DNA of 64,000 bases from the NCBI GenBank assembly GCA_900466605.1, contig UBMU01000020.1, positions 36,868-100,867 of the forward strand, written 5' to 3'. Both the position numbers and the translations under genes were made by a program. This DNA comes from Hyphomicrobiales bacterium. GTDB lineage: Bacteria; Pseudomonadota; Alphaproteobacteria; Rhizobiales; Rhizobiaceae. The notes under the pieces are model-generated. The model made no database searches. It was not told the origin of the DNA and saw nothing but the letters and a program-made list of their open reading frames with translations. Positions 9,435 through 19,033 of this stretch are shown here, piece after piece. Position 1 is the first letter of the stretch; every line of letters starts with the position of its first letter.

Positions 9435-9623
9435 CACCCAAACCCCGGAATACGCATGATCTCGTCGCGCGAGGTGCGCTGCGCACGAACCTAACGCGGC
9501 CGCCAGATATAGTCGACGGCGAAGATCGACGCGCAAGAAAGTGCCTGCCGCGTCCCCCGGCAACTTCCGCTTTTCGGTAATTGGACATTTGTATATGTAT
9601 GACGACATTCATAGGAGAAGCAG

Positions 9624-10409
9624 ATGGAAGCCGACGACGCCGATCGTTACCGTGCCCCGGCATTGGACAAGGGGCTTGATATCCTTGAGCTTCTGGCTGG
9701 TGTCGAGGAAGGGCTGACCCAGGCCGAGATTTCCAAGCGTCTCGATCGCAGTCCCAACCAATTCTATCGCATGCTCGATCGCCTTGTCCGACGCGGCTAC
9801 GTGACCAAGCTTGAGGGTGATCGATTTACTCTCACCCTCAAGCTGTTCGGACTGTCGCAACTCCACGCGCCCACGCGCAGGCTGGCGTCGCTTGCCACAC
9901 CCCTGATGCGCGACCTCGCCCAACGCAGCAAGCAGGCAAACCATCTTGCCGTCTTCGACCGCGGCTCGGCTGTGGTAATCGCTCAGCACGAGGCGCCAGG
10001 CTACTGGGGCCTCTCCATCCGCGTGGGATCCCATATCAGTCTCTTCGACACGGGCTCCGGCCACGTTCTCCTCGCCTTCCGAAGCGACGAAGAGCGCCGA
10101 ATGATGGTCGCCGAACATGCGCGCAGCCGCGAGGACATCGACCTCGGAAGTGAATTCTACGACCGCCTCGCGGACATTCGCGAGCGTGGCCACGAAATGA
10201 TGGCCAGCGCGCAGACGGCAGGCGTCTACAATCTTTCTGCACCGATCCTTGGCCCGGACGGGCGCGGCATCGCAGCGCTAACCTGTCCCTATATAGCTCT
10301 CGTCAACGCTCCGTCTGCGCCTGACATCAGCCAGACTATCGCCATGGTTATGAAGACCGCGAACGCGCTTTCGCTGCTCGCTGGTTCCGATGTCAAGATG
10401 CACGAGTAA
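9624..10409 (+). CDS. IclR family transcriptional regulator
   Basis: A 261-residue regulator with an N-terminal winged helix (about residues 10-75: LDKGLDILELLAGVEEGLTQ, then a recognition helix near RSPNQFYRMLDRLVRRGYV) and a C-terminal effector-binding GAF-like domain (about 85-255). IclR proteins usually bind small acids or aromatic compounds and control the adjacent catabolic gene, here the divergent M20 amidohydrolase. The ATG at 9624 has an AGGAGAAG ribosome site. The 189-base gap between the two genes has an AT-rich patch around 9587-9612 that probably includes the promoters; I could not define an operator with confidence. Confidence 0.92.
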   Translation: MEADDADRYRAPALDKGLDILELLAGVEEGLTQAEISKRLDRSPNQFYRMLDRLVRRGYVTKLEGDRFTLTLKLFGLSQLHAPTRRLASLATPLMRDLAQRSKQANHLAVFDRGSAVVIAQHEAPGYWGLSIRVGSHISLFDTGSGHVLLAFRSDEERRMMVAEHARSREDIDLGSEFYDRLADIRERGHEMMASAQTAGVYNLSAPILGPDGRGIAALTCPYIALVNAPSAPDISQTIAMVMKTANALSLLAGSDVKMHE

Positions 10410-10622
10410 ACCAAGGCGCACGCCGGCCTACATGAATTATCTGCTCTTGGATGAGGCGGCCTCCGACCGTTTTTGAGCGCAGTCGCCACGCCCGCTTAAG
10501 GTCATTGTCAGCTAACAATCCCATTGTTTGCCTTGGCGACGCAGCCCCTCGCCGCAAGCTGAATTGTCAGGATGACGAAGCATGCTGCCGCGGGATGTGG
10601 CAAGCAGCAGTGGAGATGATGT

Positions 10623-10979
10623 GTGAACGTATTGCTGGTTGAGGACAATGTTCTTCTGGGAGACGCAGTGCGCGATCACATCGCTGCAGACGGTCATTCA
10701 GTGGATTGGTGCCTCAATCTCGCCCAGGCTACCGAAGCAGCCGGAACTGGCAAATACGGCGTCATACTTCTCGACTTGCGCCTCCCAGATGGCAACGGCC
10801 TTACTCTTCTGAAGACGCTGAGAACCCAAGAGAATTCCGTGCCGGTCATCATCCTGACAGCGCACGACCAGACCTCGGATCAAATCGAGGGCCTGCGAAG
10901 CGGTGCAGACGATTTCCTGGTGAAACCGTTTGGGCTCTCAGAACTCTCACGACGGATGAAAGCGGCAAACAAGCACTGA
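10623..10979 (+). CDS. stand-alone response-regulator receiver domain, possibly truncated OmpR/PmrA type
   Basis: A 118-residue protein made of a receiver domain only. It has the acidic pair E7/D8, phospho-acceptor D51 (LLDLRLPDGNG), the T in ILTAHD and the K in LVKPFGLSEL. It starts with GTG after a GGAGATGAT ribosome site. The sequence is closest in style to PmrA/QseB/TctD (OmpR family), yet it stops where the linker to the winged-helix domain should begin. None of the three frames downstream encodes a DNA-binding domain. No histidine kinase is adjacent. It converges on a phosphoethanolamine transferase, the classic PmrA target class, so it may be a remnant of a PmrAB-type system or a single-domain regulator. 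Confidence 0.75.
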   Translation: MNVLLVEDNVLLGDAVRDHIAADGHSVDWCLNLAQATEAAGTGKYGVILLDLRLPDGNGLTLLKTLRTQENSVPVIILTAHDQTSDQIEGLRSGADDFLVKPFGLSELSRRMKAANKH

Positions 10980-11024
10980 GACCTGTATTTGGTGTCGAAG
11001 GCGGCGCGCCAAAGCAAGGGGAAC

Positions 11025-11059
11025 AGCCTCGACTTGCGTTGTAACTGCTTGCCGAGGCT
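11025..11059 (+). terminator. candidate intrinsic terminator after the receiver gene
   Basis: A 7-bp stem (AGCCTCG pairing with CGAGGCT, 21-base loop) is followed by TATTGTTT. It lies in the 87-base gap between the convergent receiver and phosphoethanolamine transferase genes. The long loop makes it only a moderate candidate. Confidence 0.4.
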
Positions 11060-11066
11060 TATTGTT

Positions 11067-12731
11067 TCATCGCTGAATACTTGCGACCTTGTCTGGTTGT
11101 CGGCGGCATGCAGCGAAAACATCCAGATGCGGATCATACACTGTGGTCGCCACGTCCATGAGCCCAAGCACACTGTGGAAGAGATTGTCGTGCGAGTACT
11201 CCCCGTCGGCCTGCTTGGCCATGCAGGTCACATCGAAGCCTGCGGATTTTGAGAGGTCGTCACTGACCCATGCCAGGAACGGCACGTGCGTCTGCTGCGA
11301 TGGCGCCACGATGTACGGCGCACCATGCAGATAGATCCCGTTCTCGCCGAGCGACTCTCCGTGGTCCGACACGTAGAGCGCAGCCCCCGCAATCGTCGTG
11401 GAATGCTGCTTGAGCTTGTCGATGACCGCAGAGACGACATGATCCGTGTAGAGGATCGTGTTGTCGTAAGCGTTGGTGACCTCCTCCGACGTGCAGCTGC
11501 CGAAATCATTTGCCCTGCAGTCAGGGACGAAGCGCCGGTACTCGTCAGGGTAACGGGCGAAATAGGCCGGCCCATGGCTTCCAAGCTGGTGCAGCACAAG
11601 AACGCTGTCGCCCTTCACGTGGTCAAGCCAGTCGTCGACCTTGTCAAGAAGGATGGCGTCGAGACACTCGCCGTCCTTGCAGAAGCGCGGGTCCGCGGAC
11701 TGCGGCAATGAGGCATAGGCGACGCGGTCGGTCACATGATAGCTGCCGGTATCGTTGTCCAGCCAGGACACATCGACCTTGGCGTGGCTCAGCACGTCGA
11801 GAAGGTTCTCGGTCGCAAGCCCTTTTCGATGCGTGTAGGCTGTTCGCGGATATACGGAGAACATGCACGGGATCGAGATTGCTGTCGCCGTGCCGCAGCT
11901 GGTCGTATTTGGAAAATAGACAACATTCTGTTTTTCAAGTTCCGGATTGGTCTTGCGCGAGTAGCCACCGAGCGAAAAATCGGCAGCGCGTGCGGTCTCT
12001 CCGGCCACGATGATCGTCACGCGCGGCTTGTTGAGACCTGCCACATTCACCCGATGCGCGTCGGTGCCAAGCGGTTCGGCAGCGATGTTGGCGTCCTCTC
12101 CCGATGAAACGGCGAAGCGAATGGTACTGGTGATCGGAACAAACGGATTGAGCCGGTCGAGGAGGTCTCGGTGAGCGCGCCCGACGCCCGCAAATGCGCG
12201 ATAGTCACCGAGTCCTACCACCACGAAGACCGCTAGGCACGCCAGGATCACGGCGGTGTTGTGTGCGAGCTTGGACAGCACCGGACGATGCCCGATACGG
12301 ACCCAAGCGATGAGAAATGACGGTAGTATGCCGACCAACAGCATATGAAATGCGAAGCGCGGCGTTATCAGATGCCCTGCCTCGGCGCCCGTCGACACTG
12401 CCGCGTTGCGGATCATTTCCTTGTCTACGATCACACCAAACTGATCGGTGAACCAGGAGCCGGCGGCTGCCGCGAGAACGAAGAAGATCAGAAAGGGCTT
12501 GGTAACGTATTTGGCGGAGAAGGCCGTCATAATTGCCATGCTGGCGGCCGAAATGCCGATCACGAAGAGCACGAACGACAGGTGATCAGCGGCAAAATAG
12601 CCGTAAGCGGCGGTCCAGAACGAACGATTTGTCACAAAAAGCAGGTAGAGAGTCGTAATAAGGCAAAGCGTAACGCTGCCGACGACAGGCCGCCGTGCGA
12701 ACCGGCGGGCTTTGGTGGCATTATCTTTCAA
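11067..12731 (-). CDS. phosphoethanolamine transferase, EptA/MCR family (copy 1)
   Basis: A 554-residue inner-membrane enzyme with five N-terminal transmembrane helices (about residues 15-175) and a periplasmic sulfatase-fold domain. The domain carries the catalytic Thr246 in GETARAADFSLGGYSR, CGTATAISIPCMFS, LHQLGSHGPAYF, and the metal-binding SDHGESLGE. The family moves phosphoethanolamine from phosphatidylethanolamine to lipid A or core sugars, lowering surface charge and raising resistance to cationic peptides. Cysteines pair as expected in the domain. The start appears to be TTG with GGAG eight bases upstream. A tyrosine-phosphatase-fold gene lies 144 bases upstream on the same strand, and an orphan receiver domain converges on it. 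Confidence 0.92.
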   Translation of the reverse strand: MKDNATKARRFARRPVVGSVTLCLITTLYLLFVTNRSFWTAAYGYFAADHLSFVLFVIGISAASMAIMTAFSAKYVTKPFLIFFVLAAAAGSWFTDQFGVIVDKEMIRNAAVSTGAEAGHLITPRFAFHMLLVGILPSFLIAWVRIGHRPVLSKLAHNTAVILACLAVFVVVGLGDYRAFAGVGRAHRDLLDRLNPFVPITSTIRFAVSSGEDANIAAEPLGTDAHRVNVAGLNKPRVTIIVAGETARAADFSLGGYSRKTNPELEKQNVVYFPNTTSCGTATAISIPCMFSVYPRTAYTHRKGLATENLLDVLSHAKVDVSWLDNDTGSYHVTDRVAYASLPQSADPRFCKDGECLDAILLDKVDDWLDHVKGDSVLVLHQLGSHGPAYFARYPDEYRRFVPDCRANDFGSCTSEEVTNAYDNTILYTDHVVSAVIDKLKQHSTTIAGAALYVSDHGESLGENGIYLHGAPYIVAPSQQTHVPFLAWVSDDLSKSAGFDVTCMAKQADGEYSHDNLFHSVLGLMDVATTVYDPHLDVFAACRRQPDKVASIQR

Positions 12732-12875
12732 TTGGTCGTCTCCGCATCCAAATTTGGCGTCGACGGCACCGCGATCGAATCACTGATAATTCGTGGCCGT
12801 CAATAATTCTGCCAGCCATGGCCGCCTTTTCTGACGGCCACCTGAACGGCCTCCCGGAGACTTCCCACTCGTCGG

Positions 12876-13454
12876 CTAGCCCTCGATCCCGAAATGCCTT
12901 TCGAGCGCGCGCCAGCTCCTGTCCATCGCATAGGTCCCTGAGAGGTAGGGAATTGCAACGTGACCGTAATAGACAGAGAGCTGGCGTTCGGCGACGTCCT
13001 CATCGATGCCGCCCACTTGTTGGCTGTAGAGGACGGAAACGAGGCCCGTGCGATCGGCACCCGATTGACAGTGGATGAGAATAGGCTTTGGCGCAGCTTT
13101 CATGATTGCAAGCAACTCTTCGGCGCGTTCAGGGGACAATACCTTGGAAGACGACATTCCGAAGTCGATATGCTGGACGCCGAGGTTTCTCGCGGCCGCG
13201 ATCTCGTCGGTGTACCACTTCTTGTCAGCGCTCGCTCCGCGCAGATTTATGATCGTCTCGATACCATGATCGCGTATATAAGATGCCAACTGCTCCGGTG
13301 AGGGCTGCGCAGAGCGATAAAGCTGGTGGGCGATGACTGCGTGAAAGTTTCCGCTCGCCTTGAGATACACAATATAGCCGCCGAGCGCAGCACCGATCGT
13401 CAACGCGCCAATCAGGCACGCTTTACTCAACCAAGAATTCCACAAAGCCTTCAT
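12876..13454 (-). CDS. membrane-anchored tyrosine/dual-specificity phosphatase-fold protein
   Basis: A 192-residue protein with an N-terminal hydrophobic anchor (about residues 8-28) and a DSP/PTP domain. The signature HCQSGADRTG contains the catalytic Cys and Arg of the CX5R loop; an upstream ETIINLRG strand and a candidate general-acid Asp in the HIDFGMSS stretch are visible. The start at 13454 is favoured by GAGGTTGG just upstream. Related bacterial proteins remove phosphate from proteins, inositides or lipids. Its place directly upstream of the phosphoethanolamine transferase suggests, by inference only, a role in envelope lipid or lipopolysaccharide phosphate trimming. Confidence 0.82.
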   Translation of the reverse strand: MKALWNSWLSKACLIGALTIGAALGGYIVYLKASGNFHAVIAHQLYRSAQPSPEQLASYIRDHGIETIINLRGASADKKWYTDEIAAARNLGVQHIDFGMSSSKVLSPERAEELLAIMKAAPKPILIHCQSGADRTGLVSVLYSQQVGGIDEDVAERQLSVYYGHVAIPYLSGTYAMDRSWRALERHFGIEG

Positions 13455-13553
13455 GCCAACCTCGTTGCATATTTCGCAGCGAGCTGGCCCATGACACTTC
13501 GGCCTGACAGCCACCTGAAGGGCAGCCATTGTCAATGAGTTAGCTGGATATCA

Positions 13554-15068
13554 TCAGGTCACCTGACTATTGTATTGTGCGCCCGACAACGTGCGGGACA
13601 CCGCATTGCGCCAGCCGGCGATCTTCGTCTGTCGCTCCGCCTCGCCCATGCAAGGCTGAAACCGTCGGTCAAACGCCCGGGCCTTCCCGAATTCTTCACT
13701 ATCCGGCCAGACCCCTGCTTTCGACCCGGCAAGCCAAGCCGCACCGAGCGCCGTCGTCTCGAGAACGGCTGAGCGGTCAACGGGATTTCCGACGACATCG
13801 GCGAGGCGCTGCATGGTCCAGTCGGAACTTGCCATACCACCATCGACGCGCAAGACCGTCTCGATATGGTGCCCGCCCCAATCCTTCCGCATGGCGATCA
13901 GGAGGTCGAGCGTTTGGTAGGCGACGGATTCGAGCACCGCATGAGCAAGCTCCGCCGGACCACTGTTTCTCGTCAAGCCGAAGATGGCACCCCGTGCCTC
14001 CGGATCCCAATAGGGCGCACCCAGCCCTGTGAATGCGGGCACGAGATAGACTCGTTGATTGGGATCGGCTCGCGTTGCGAGAATGCCACTCTCCGACGCC
14101 TGTGAAATGAGACCAAGACCGTCTCGCAGCCATTGCACGGCTGCGCCGGCTATGAATATCGAGCCTTCGAGCGCATAGGTCGTCTTGCCACCCAGCCTAT
14201 AAGCGATCGTCGTAATCATTCGGTTGCCGGAAGTCACGCAGTCGGACCCGGTATTCAGCAGGGCAAAGCAGCCCGTCCCGTAAGTCGATTTCATCATGCC
14301 TGGGCTGAAGCAGGCGTTGCCGATGGTTGCCGCCTGCTGATCACCGGCGACGCCGAGGATCGGGATAGGCGTCCCGAAGATATCCCGATCAGTGACGCCG
14401 AAATCGTCCGCGCAGTCCTTGACCTCCGGAAGCATCGATGCCGGAATCCTGAGCAGGGCAAGAAGCTCTTCGTCCCACCGGCCCTCCGTTATATTGAAAA
14501 GAAGCGTACGCGACGCGTTGGTGGCATCCGTCGCATGGACACGTCCGCCGGTCAGATTGAAAATCAGCCAGCTGTCGACCGTGCCGAAGCAGACCTCGCC
14601 TGCCTCGGCGCGCTCCCGCAATCCGTCGACGTTGTCGAGCAGCCAGCGCAGCTTGGTGCCGGAAAAGTAAGGGTCGAGCAGCAAGCCGGTCTTGGCACTG
14701 AAAAGCCTCTCGTAACCGTCGGCTTTGAGACTGTCGCAAACCTCGGCCGTCCGCCTGTCCTGCCATACGATCGCCTTGTAGAGCGGCCTGCCCGACTTGC
14801 GCTCCCAGACAACGGTCGTCTCACGCTGGTTGGTGATACCGATCGCTGCGACATCCGCAGCCGCAATGCCGGCGTTTGCCAGAGCCTGCCTTGCCGTGCT
14901 GACGGCGGTGGTCCAGATCTCGCCCGGGTCATGCTCGACCCAACCTGGTTGGGGATAGGACTGCCTTATCTCTTCCTGCGCAGAGGCGGTAATCCTCATC
15001 CCGGCATCGAAAACGATTGCGCGCGACGACGTCGTGCCCTGATCGATCGCGAGAATGTAGCCGCTCAT
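13554..15068 (-). CDS. glpK: glycerol kinase
   Basis: A 504-residue FGGY kinase that phosphorylates glycerol to sn-glycerol 3-phosphate with ATP. Motifs include the N-terminal phosphate loop DQGTTSSRAIVF, GWVEHDP, GVAGDQQAATIG and the FGGY region around YALEGSIFIAGAAVQWLRDG. The length matches E. coli GlpK (502). The start at 15068 has GGAGACGG upstream; an in-frame extension of 23 residues lacks conservation. It is the last gene of the glycerol operon, separated from the binding-protein gene by 152 bases with two hairpins, so its expression may be lower than that of the binding protein. Confidence 0.96.
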   Translation of the reverse strand: MSGYILAIDQGTTSSRAIVFDAGMRITASAQEEIRQSYPQPGWVEHDPGEIWTTAVSTARQALANAGIAAADVAAIGITNQRETTVVWERKSGRPLYKAIVWQDRRTAEVCDSLKADGYERLFSAKTGLLLDPYFSGTKLRWLLDNVDGLRERAEAGEVCFGTVDSWLIFNLTGGRVHATDATNASRTLLFNITEGRWDEELLALLRIPASMLPEVKDCADDFGVTDRDIFGTPIPILGVAGDQQAATIGNACFSPGMMKSTYGTGCFALLNTGSDCVTSGNRMITTIAYRLGGKTTYALEGSIFIAGAAVQWLRDGLGLISQASESGILATRADPNQRVYLVPAFTGLGAPYWDPEARGAIFGLTRNSGPAELAHAVLESVAYQTLDLLIAMRKDWGGHHIETVLRVDGGMASSDWTMQRLADVVGNPVDRSAVLETTALGAAWLAGSKAGVWPDSEEFGKARAFDRRFQPCMGEAERQTKIAGWRNAVSRTLSGAQYNSQVT

Positions 15069-15152
15069 TGCCGTCTCCGACTGCAATAGTTCGCCGCGCC
15101 GTCGCGGGTGCGGCAGCTCGTGCGAGATGTTTTTCATGAAAGTGGTTGGTGG

Positions 15153-15176
15153 CGACGGCGGCGTTGCTCGCCGTCG
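15153..15176 (-). repeat. hairpin between glpV and glpK (second of two)
   Basis: CGACGGCG (15153-15160) pairs with CGCCGTCG (15169-15176), 8-base loop. Together with the hairpin at 15186-15210 it forms a tandem stem-loop region after the binding-protein gene. There is no T-run, so mRNA stabilisation or partial attenuation is more likely than full termination. Confidence 0.45.
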
Positions 15177-15185
15177 GCATTGCTA

Positions 15186-15210
15186 TTGGTCGGGCCTCGT
15201 ACCCGACCAA
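15186..15210 (-). repeat. hairpin just downstream of glpV stop codon (first of two)
   Basis: A perfect 9-bp stem TTGGTCGGG / CCCGACCAA with a 7-base loop, 10 bases after the glpV stop codon. Position and strength fit a 3'-stabilising stem-loop that keeps binding-protein mRNA abundant over downstream glpK. Confidence 0.55.
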
Positions 15211-15220
15211 AGGCCGCTGA

Positions 15221-16945
15221 TCAGTTGGACTGCCAGCTCTTGACCAGTTCGTCGTAGTTGACGGTGACCGGCTTTTCCTTCTCATTCTCGATCTTCAGCT
15301 GGGGAGCGAGGTTGCCCTTGGCGACTGCGTCCTTGTTCCAGTATTCGAGATCATGCTCTTCGGCGAGCTTCGGACCGATATCGCCCTGCACCTTGGCGCG
15401 CTCGAGGCGTTGCAGGACCTTTTCCTGCTCCGCGCAAAGCGAATCCATGGCTTCCTGCGCGGTCTTGGCGCCCGAGGATGCATCGCCAACGGCCTGCCAC
15501 CAAAGCTGTGCCAGCTTCGGATAGTCGGGAACGTTGGTGCCGGTCGGCGACCACTGCACGCGGGCCGGCGAGCGATAGAACTCGATCAGACCGCCGAGCT
15601 TCGGAGCGCGGTCCGTGAAGCTCTTGTCGCGAATGGTGGATTCACGGATGAAGGTGAGACCGACATGGCTCTTCTTCACGTCCACCGTCTTCGAGGTCAC
15701 GAACTGCGCATAGAGCCATGCAGCCTTGGCGCGATCGTCCGGCGTCGACTTCATCAGCGTCCAGGAACCGACGTCCTGATAGCCGAGCTTCATGCCGTCC
15801 TTCCAGTAGACGCCGTGCGGGCTTGGAGCCATGCGCCATTTCGGCGTGCCGTCCTCGTTGACGACAGGCAGGCCTGGCTTGACGGCATCGGCCGTAAACG
15901 CGGTGTACCAGAAGATCTGCTGGGCAACTTCACCCTGCGCCGGAACCGGGCCGGACTCGGAGAAGTTCATCCCCTGTGCTGCCGGCGGTGCATAGGCCTT
16001 CAACCAATCCAGGTACTTCTGGATCGCATAGACAGAGGCTGGGCCGTTGGTGTCACCACCGCGCGCAACGCACGAGCCGACCGGACGCGAGTTTTCGTCG
16101 ACCTTGATGCCCCATTCGTCAACCGGAAGGCCGTTCGGCAGGCCCTTGTCGCCGTTGCCGGCCATCGAGAGCCAGGCGTCAGTGAAACGCCATCCGAGCG
16201 ACGGATCCTTCTTACCATAGTCCATGTGGCCGAAGACTTTCTTGCCGCCGACTTCGCGGCCGGTAAAGAATTCGGCGATATCCTCGTAAGCGGACCAATT
16301 GACCGGCACGCCAAGATCGTAGCCGTACTTCGCCTTGAAGTCCGCCTTGTTCTTCTCGTCGTTGAACCAGTCGTAGCGGAACCAGTAGAGGTTCGCGAAC
16401 TGCTGGTCGGGAAGCTGGTAGAGCTTCTTGTCCGGTGCCGTCGTGAACTTGGTGCCGATGAAGTCGTTGATGTCGAGGCCGGGATTGGTAACGTCCTTGC
16501 CTTCCTTCTCCATCCAGTCGGTCAGCGAGCGGGCCTGCTGGTAGCGCCAATGCGTACCGATCAGGTCGGAGTCGTTGACATAGGCGTCGTAGATGTTTTC
16601 GCCTGACTGCATCTGCGTCTGCAGCTTTTCGACGACGTCACCTTCGCCGATCAGGTCGTGGGTGATCTTAATGCCAGTGATCGCCGTGAAAGCAGGCGCC
16701 AGAACCTTCGATTCATATTCGTGCGTCGTCAGCGTTTCGGAAACGACCTTAATGTCCATGCCGGCAAAAGGCTTGCCTGCATCAACGAACCATTGCATTT
16801 CCTTTTCCTGGTCAGCGCGGGAAAGCGTCGAGAGATCGCCGACTTCCTTGTCCAGAAACGCCTTTGCTTCGTCCATGCCAGCATAGGCGGAGCCCGCCAT
16901 GGCCAGCAGCATGCCTGCTGTTGTCGCTAGTAGATGCCTTCGCAT
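15221..16945 (-). CDS. glpV: glycerol ABC transporter substrate-binding protein
   Basis: A 574-residue periplasmic solute-binding protein with a signal peptide (residues 1-22, ending SAYA-GM). It is far longer than usual CUT1 binding proteins (about 420 residues), as in the Rhizobium leguminosarum glycerol transporter GlpSTPQUV. Distinct segments are DAYVNDSDLIGTHWRYQQAR and YQLPDQQFANLYWFRYDW. It captures glycerol for the GlpPQ permease. The start at 16945 has a strong GGGAGGATATT site. Gene order and length make the assignment firm. Two stem-loops follow the stop codon. Confidence 0.93.
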   Translation of the reverse strand: MRRHLLATTAGMLLAMAGSAYAGMDEAKAFLDKEVGDLSTLSRADQEKEMQWFVDAGKPFAGMDIKVVSETLTTHEYESKVLAPAFTAITGIKITHDLIGEGDVVEKLQTQMQSGENIYDAYVNDSDLIGTHWRYQQARSLTDWMEKEGKDVTNPGLDINDFIGTKFTTAPDKKLYQLPDQQFANLYWFRYDWFNDEKNKADFKAKYGYDLGVPVNWSAYEDIAEFFTGREVGGKKVFGHMDYGKKDPSLGWRFTDAWLSMAGNGDKGLPNGLPVDEWGIKVDENSRPVGSCVARGGDTNGPASVYAIQKYLDWLKAYAPPAAQGMNFSESGPVPAQGEVAQQIFWYTAFTADAVKPGLPVVNEDGTPKWRMAPSPHGVYWKDGMKLGYQDVGSWTLMKSTPDDRAKAAWLYAQFVTSKTVDVKKSHVGLTFIRESTIRDKSFTDRAPKLGGLIEFYRSPARVQWSPTGTNVPDYPKLAQLWWQAVGDASSGAKTAQEAMDSLCAEQEKVLQRLERAKVQGDIGPKLAEEHDLEYWNKDAVAKGNLAPQLKIENEKEKPVTVNYDELVKSWQSN

Positions 16946-17024
16946 AATATCCTCCCAGGGTTTGCGATTGCAGTCTTCACGTTTCAGGCGGCCAGTACCC
17001 CCGGCCATCTGTCTTTCCTTGCCG

Positions 17025-17306
17025 TCACACGTAGCGGAAGACGCCGATGGCGTAGACTACGGAAAGGGCAAGAGCCCACCACAGGTTGGGCCCAACAAGA
17101 CCCAGCCATGCGAGATGAATGAATGCTGCGCCAAGCAGCGATACGAAAAGCCGGTCTCCCCGTGTGGTCTCGAACCTGAGTATCCCCACACGCGGCGAAC
17201 CGCCCGGTGCGAGATACTCCCAGACGCTCATGCCGACCAACAGCATGAGAATCGTCAGGAAAAACAATGCTGTCGGTAGCGTCCACGCCATCCAGGAAAA
17301 ATGCAT
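17025..17306 (-). CDS. glpU: DUF2160 small membrane protein of the glycerol transporter operon
   Basis: A 93-residue protein with three hydrophobic segments (about residues 8-30, 52-70 and 72-92) joined by a short cytoplasmic loop with RFETTRGDRLF. It matches DUF2160/GlpU, found only with rhizobial-type glycerol ABC operons, where its exact job is unknown. A GGGAGGACCACTC site precedes the ATG at 17306. It sits between the permease glpQ and the binding protein glpV, so it is probably an accessory subunit or assembly factor of the transporter. Confidence 0.88.
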   Translation of the reverse strand: MHFSWMAWTLPTALFFLTILMLLVGMSVWEYLAPGGSPRVGILRFETTRGDRLFVSLLGAAFIHLAWLGLVGPNLWWALALSVVYAIGVFRYV

Positions 17307-17322
17307 GAGTGGTCCTCCCTTG

Positions 17323-18150
<828 letters not shown>

Positions 18151-18164
18151 GGTCCTCTCCTTTC

Positions 18165-19031
18165 TCACGCGTTCTCGTCGCCGATGGTCATCACGGTGTA
18201 GAAGATCCATGAGAGCAGCAGGATGATCAGGAAGTAGATGATTGACATCGCAGCGGCCGGACCAAGGTCGAACTGGCCAACAGCCATTTTGACGAGATCG
18301 ATCGACAGGAACGTCGTCGAGTTGCCGGGGCCGCCGCCGGTGACGACGAAGGGCTCGGTATAGATCATGAAGCTGTCCATAAAGCGCAGCAGCACGGCGA
18401 TGAGCAAGACGCGCTTCATCTTCGGCAACTGGATATATCGGAAGACGGACCAGCGTGACGCGCCGTCGATCTTTGCCGCCTGGTAATAGGCATCCGGGAT
18501 CGAAACGAGACCGGCATAGCACAACAGCACGACGAGGCTTGTCCAATGCCAGACATCCATAACAATGATGGTGATCCACGCATCAAGGGGGTCGCGGACA
18601 TAGTTGTAGTCAAACCCCATTGCCTCAAGCGTATGGCCGAGCAGGCCGATATCGACGCGACCGAAGACCTGCCAGATGGTGCCGACCACATTCCACGGAA
18701 TGAGCAGAGGCAGCGCCATCAACACCAGGCAGACAGGCACGCCGAGCCCCTTCTTCGGCATGTTCAGCGCAATGAAGATGCCGAGCGGGATTTGCAACGC
18801 GAGGATGATCAGCGAGAAGGCGAGATTGCGCTGCAACGCCGCCCAGAAGCGGTCGGAATGAAGCGTCTGTACGAACCAGTCCGTACCCGCCCAGAAGAAT
18901 TCGTTGTTCCCGAACGTGTCCTGTACCGAGTAATTCACAACGGTCATCAGTGGAATGACGGCCGAAAAGGCAACCAGCACAAGCACCGGCAGCACCAGAA
19001 ACCAGGCCTTGTTGTTCCAGGTCTTTTCCAT
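18165..19031 (-). CDS. glpP: glycerol ABC transporter permease
   Basis: A 288-residue MalF-type permease with six transmembrane segments and an EAA loop (IPDAYYQAAKIDGASRWSVFRYIQLP). It forms the glycerol channel with GlpQ. The start codon lies two bases after the glpT stop, with its GGGAGGG ribosome site inside the end of glpT, which implies translational coupling. The gap to glpQ is 14 bases. The N-terminus MEKTWNNKAWFLVLPVLVLV lacks a long tail. Confidence 0.93.
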   Translation of the reverse strand: MEKTWNNKAWFLVLPVLVLVAFSAVIPLMTVVNYSVQDTFGNNEFFWAGTDWFVQTLHSDRFWAALQRNLAFSLIILALQIPLGIFIALNMPKKGLGVPVCLVLMALPLLIPWNVVGTIWQVFGRVDIGLLGHTLEAMGFDYNYVRDPLDAWITIIVMDVWHWTSLVVLLCYAGLVSIPDAYYQAAKIDGASRWSVFRYIQLPKMKRVLLIAVLLRFMDSFMIYTEPFVVTGGGPGNSTTFLSIDLVKMAVGQFDLGPAAAMSIIYFLIILLLSWIFYTVMTIGDENA

Positions 19032-19033
19032 GC

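Noticed and set aside
9587..9612. AT-rich partial palindrome as an IclR operator
   Set aside because: Symmetry is poor, and the patch fits ordinary promoter AT-richness.
15353..16606. 417-codon open frame antisense to glpV
   Set aside because: Long antisense frames are common in high-GC genes. glpV has a signal peptide and family match on the other strand, and the antisense frame has neither.
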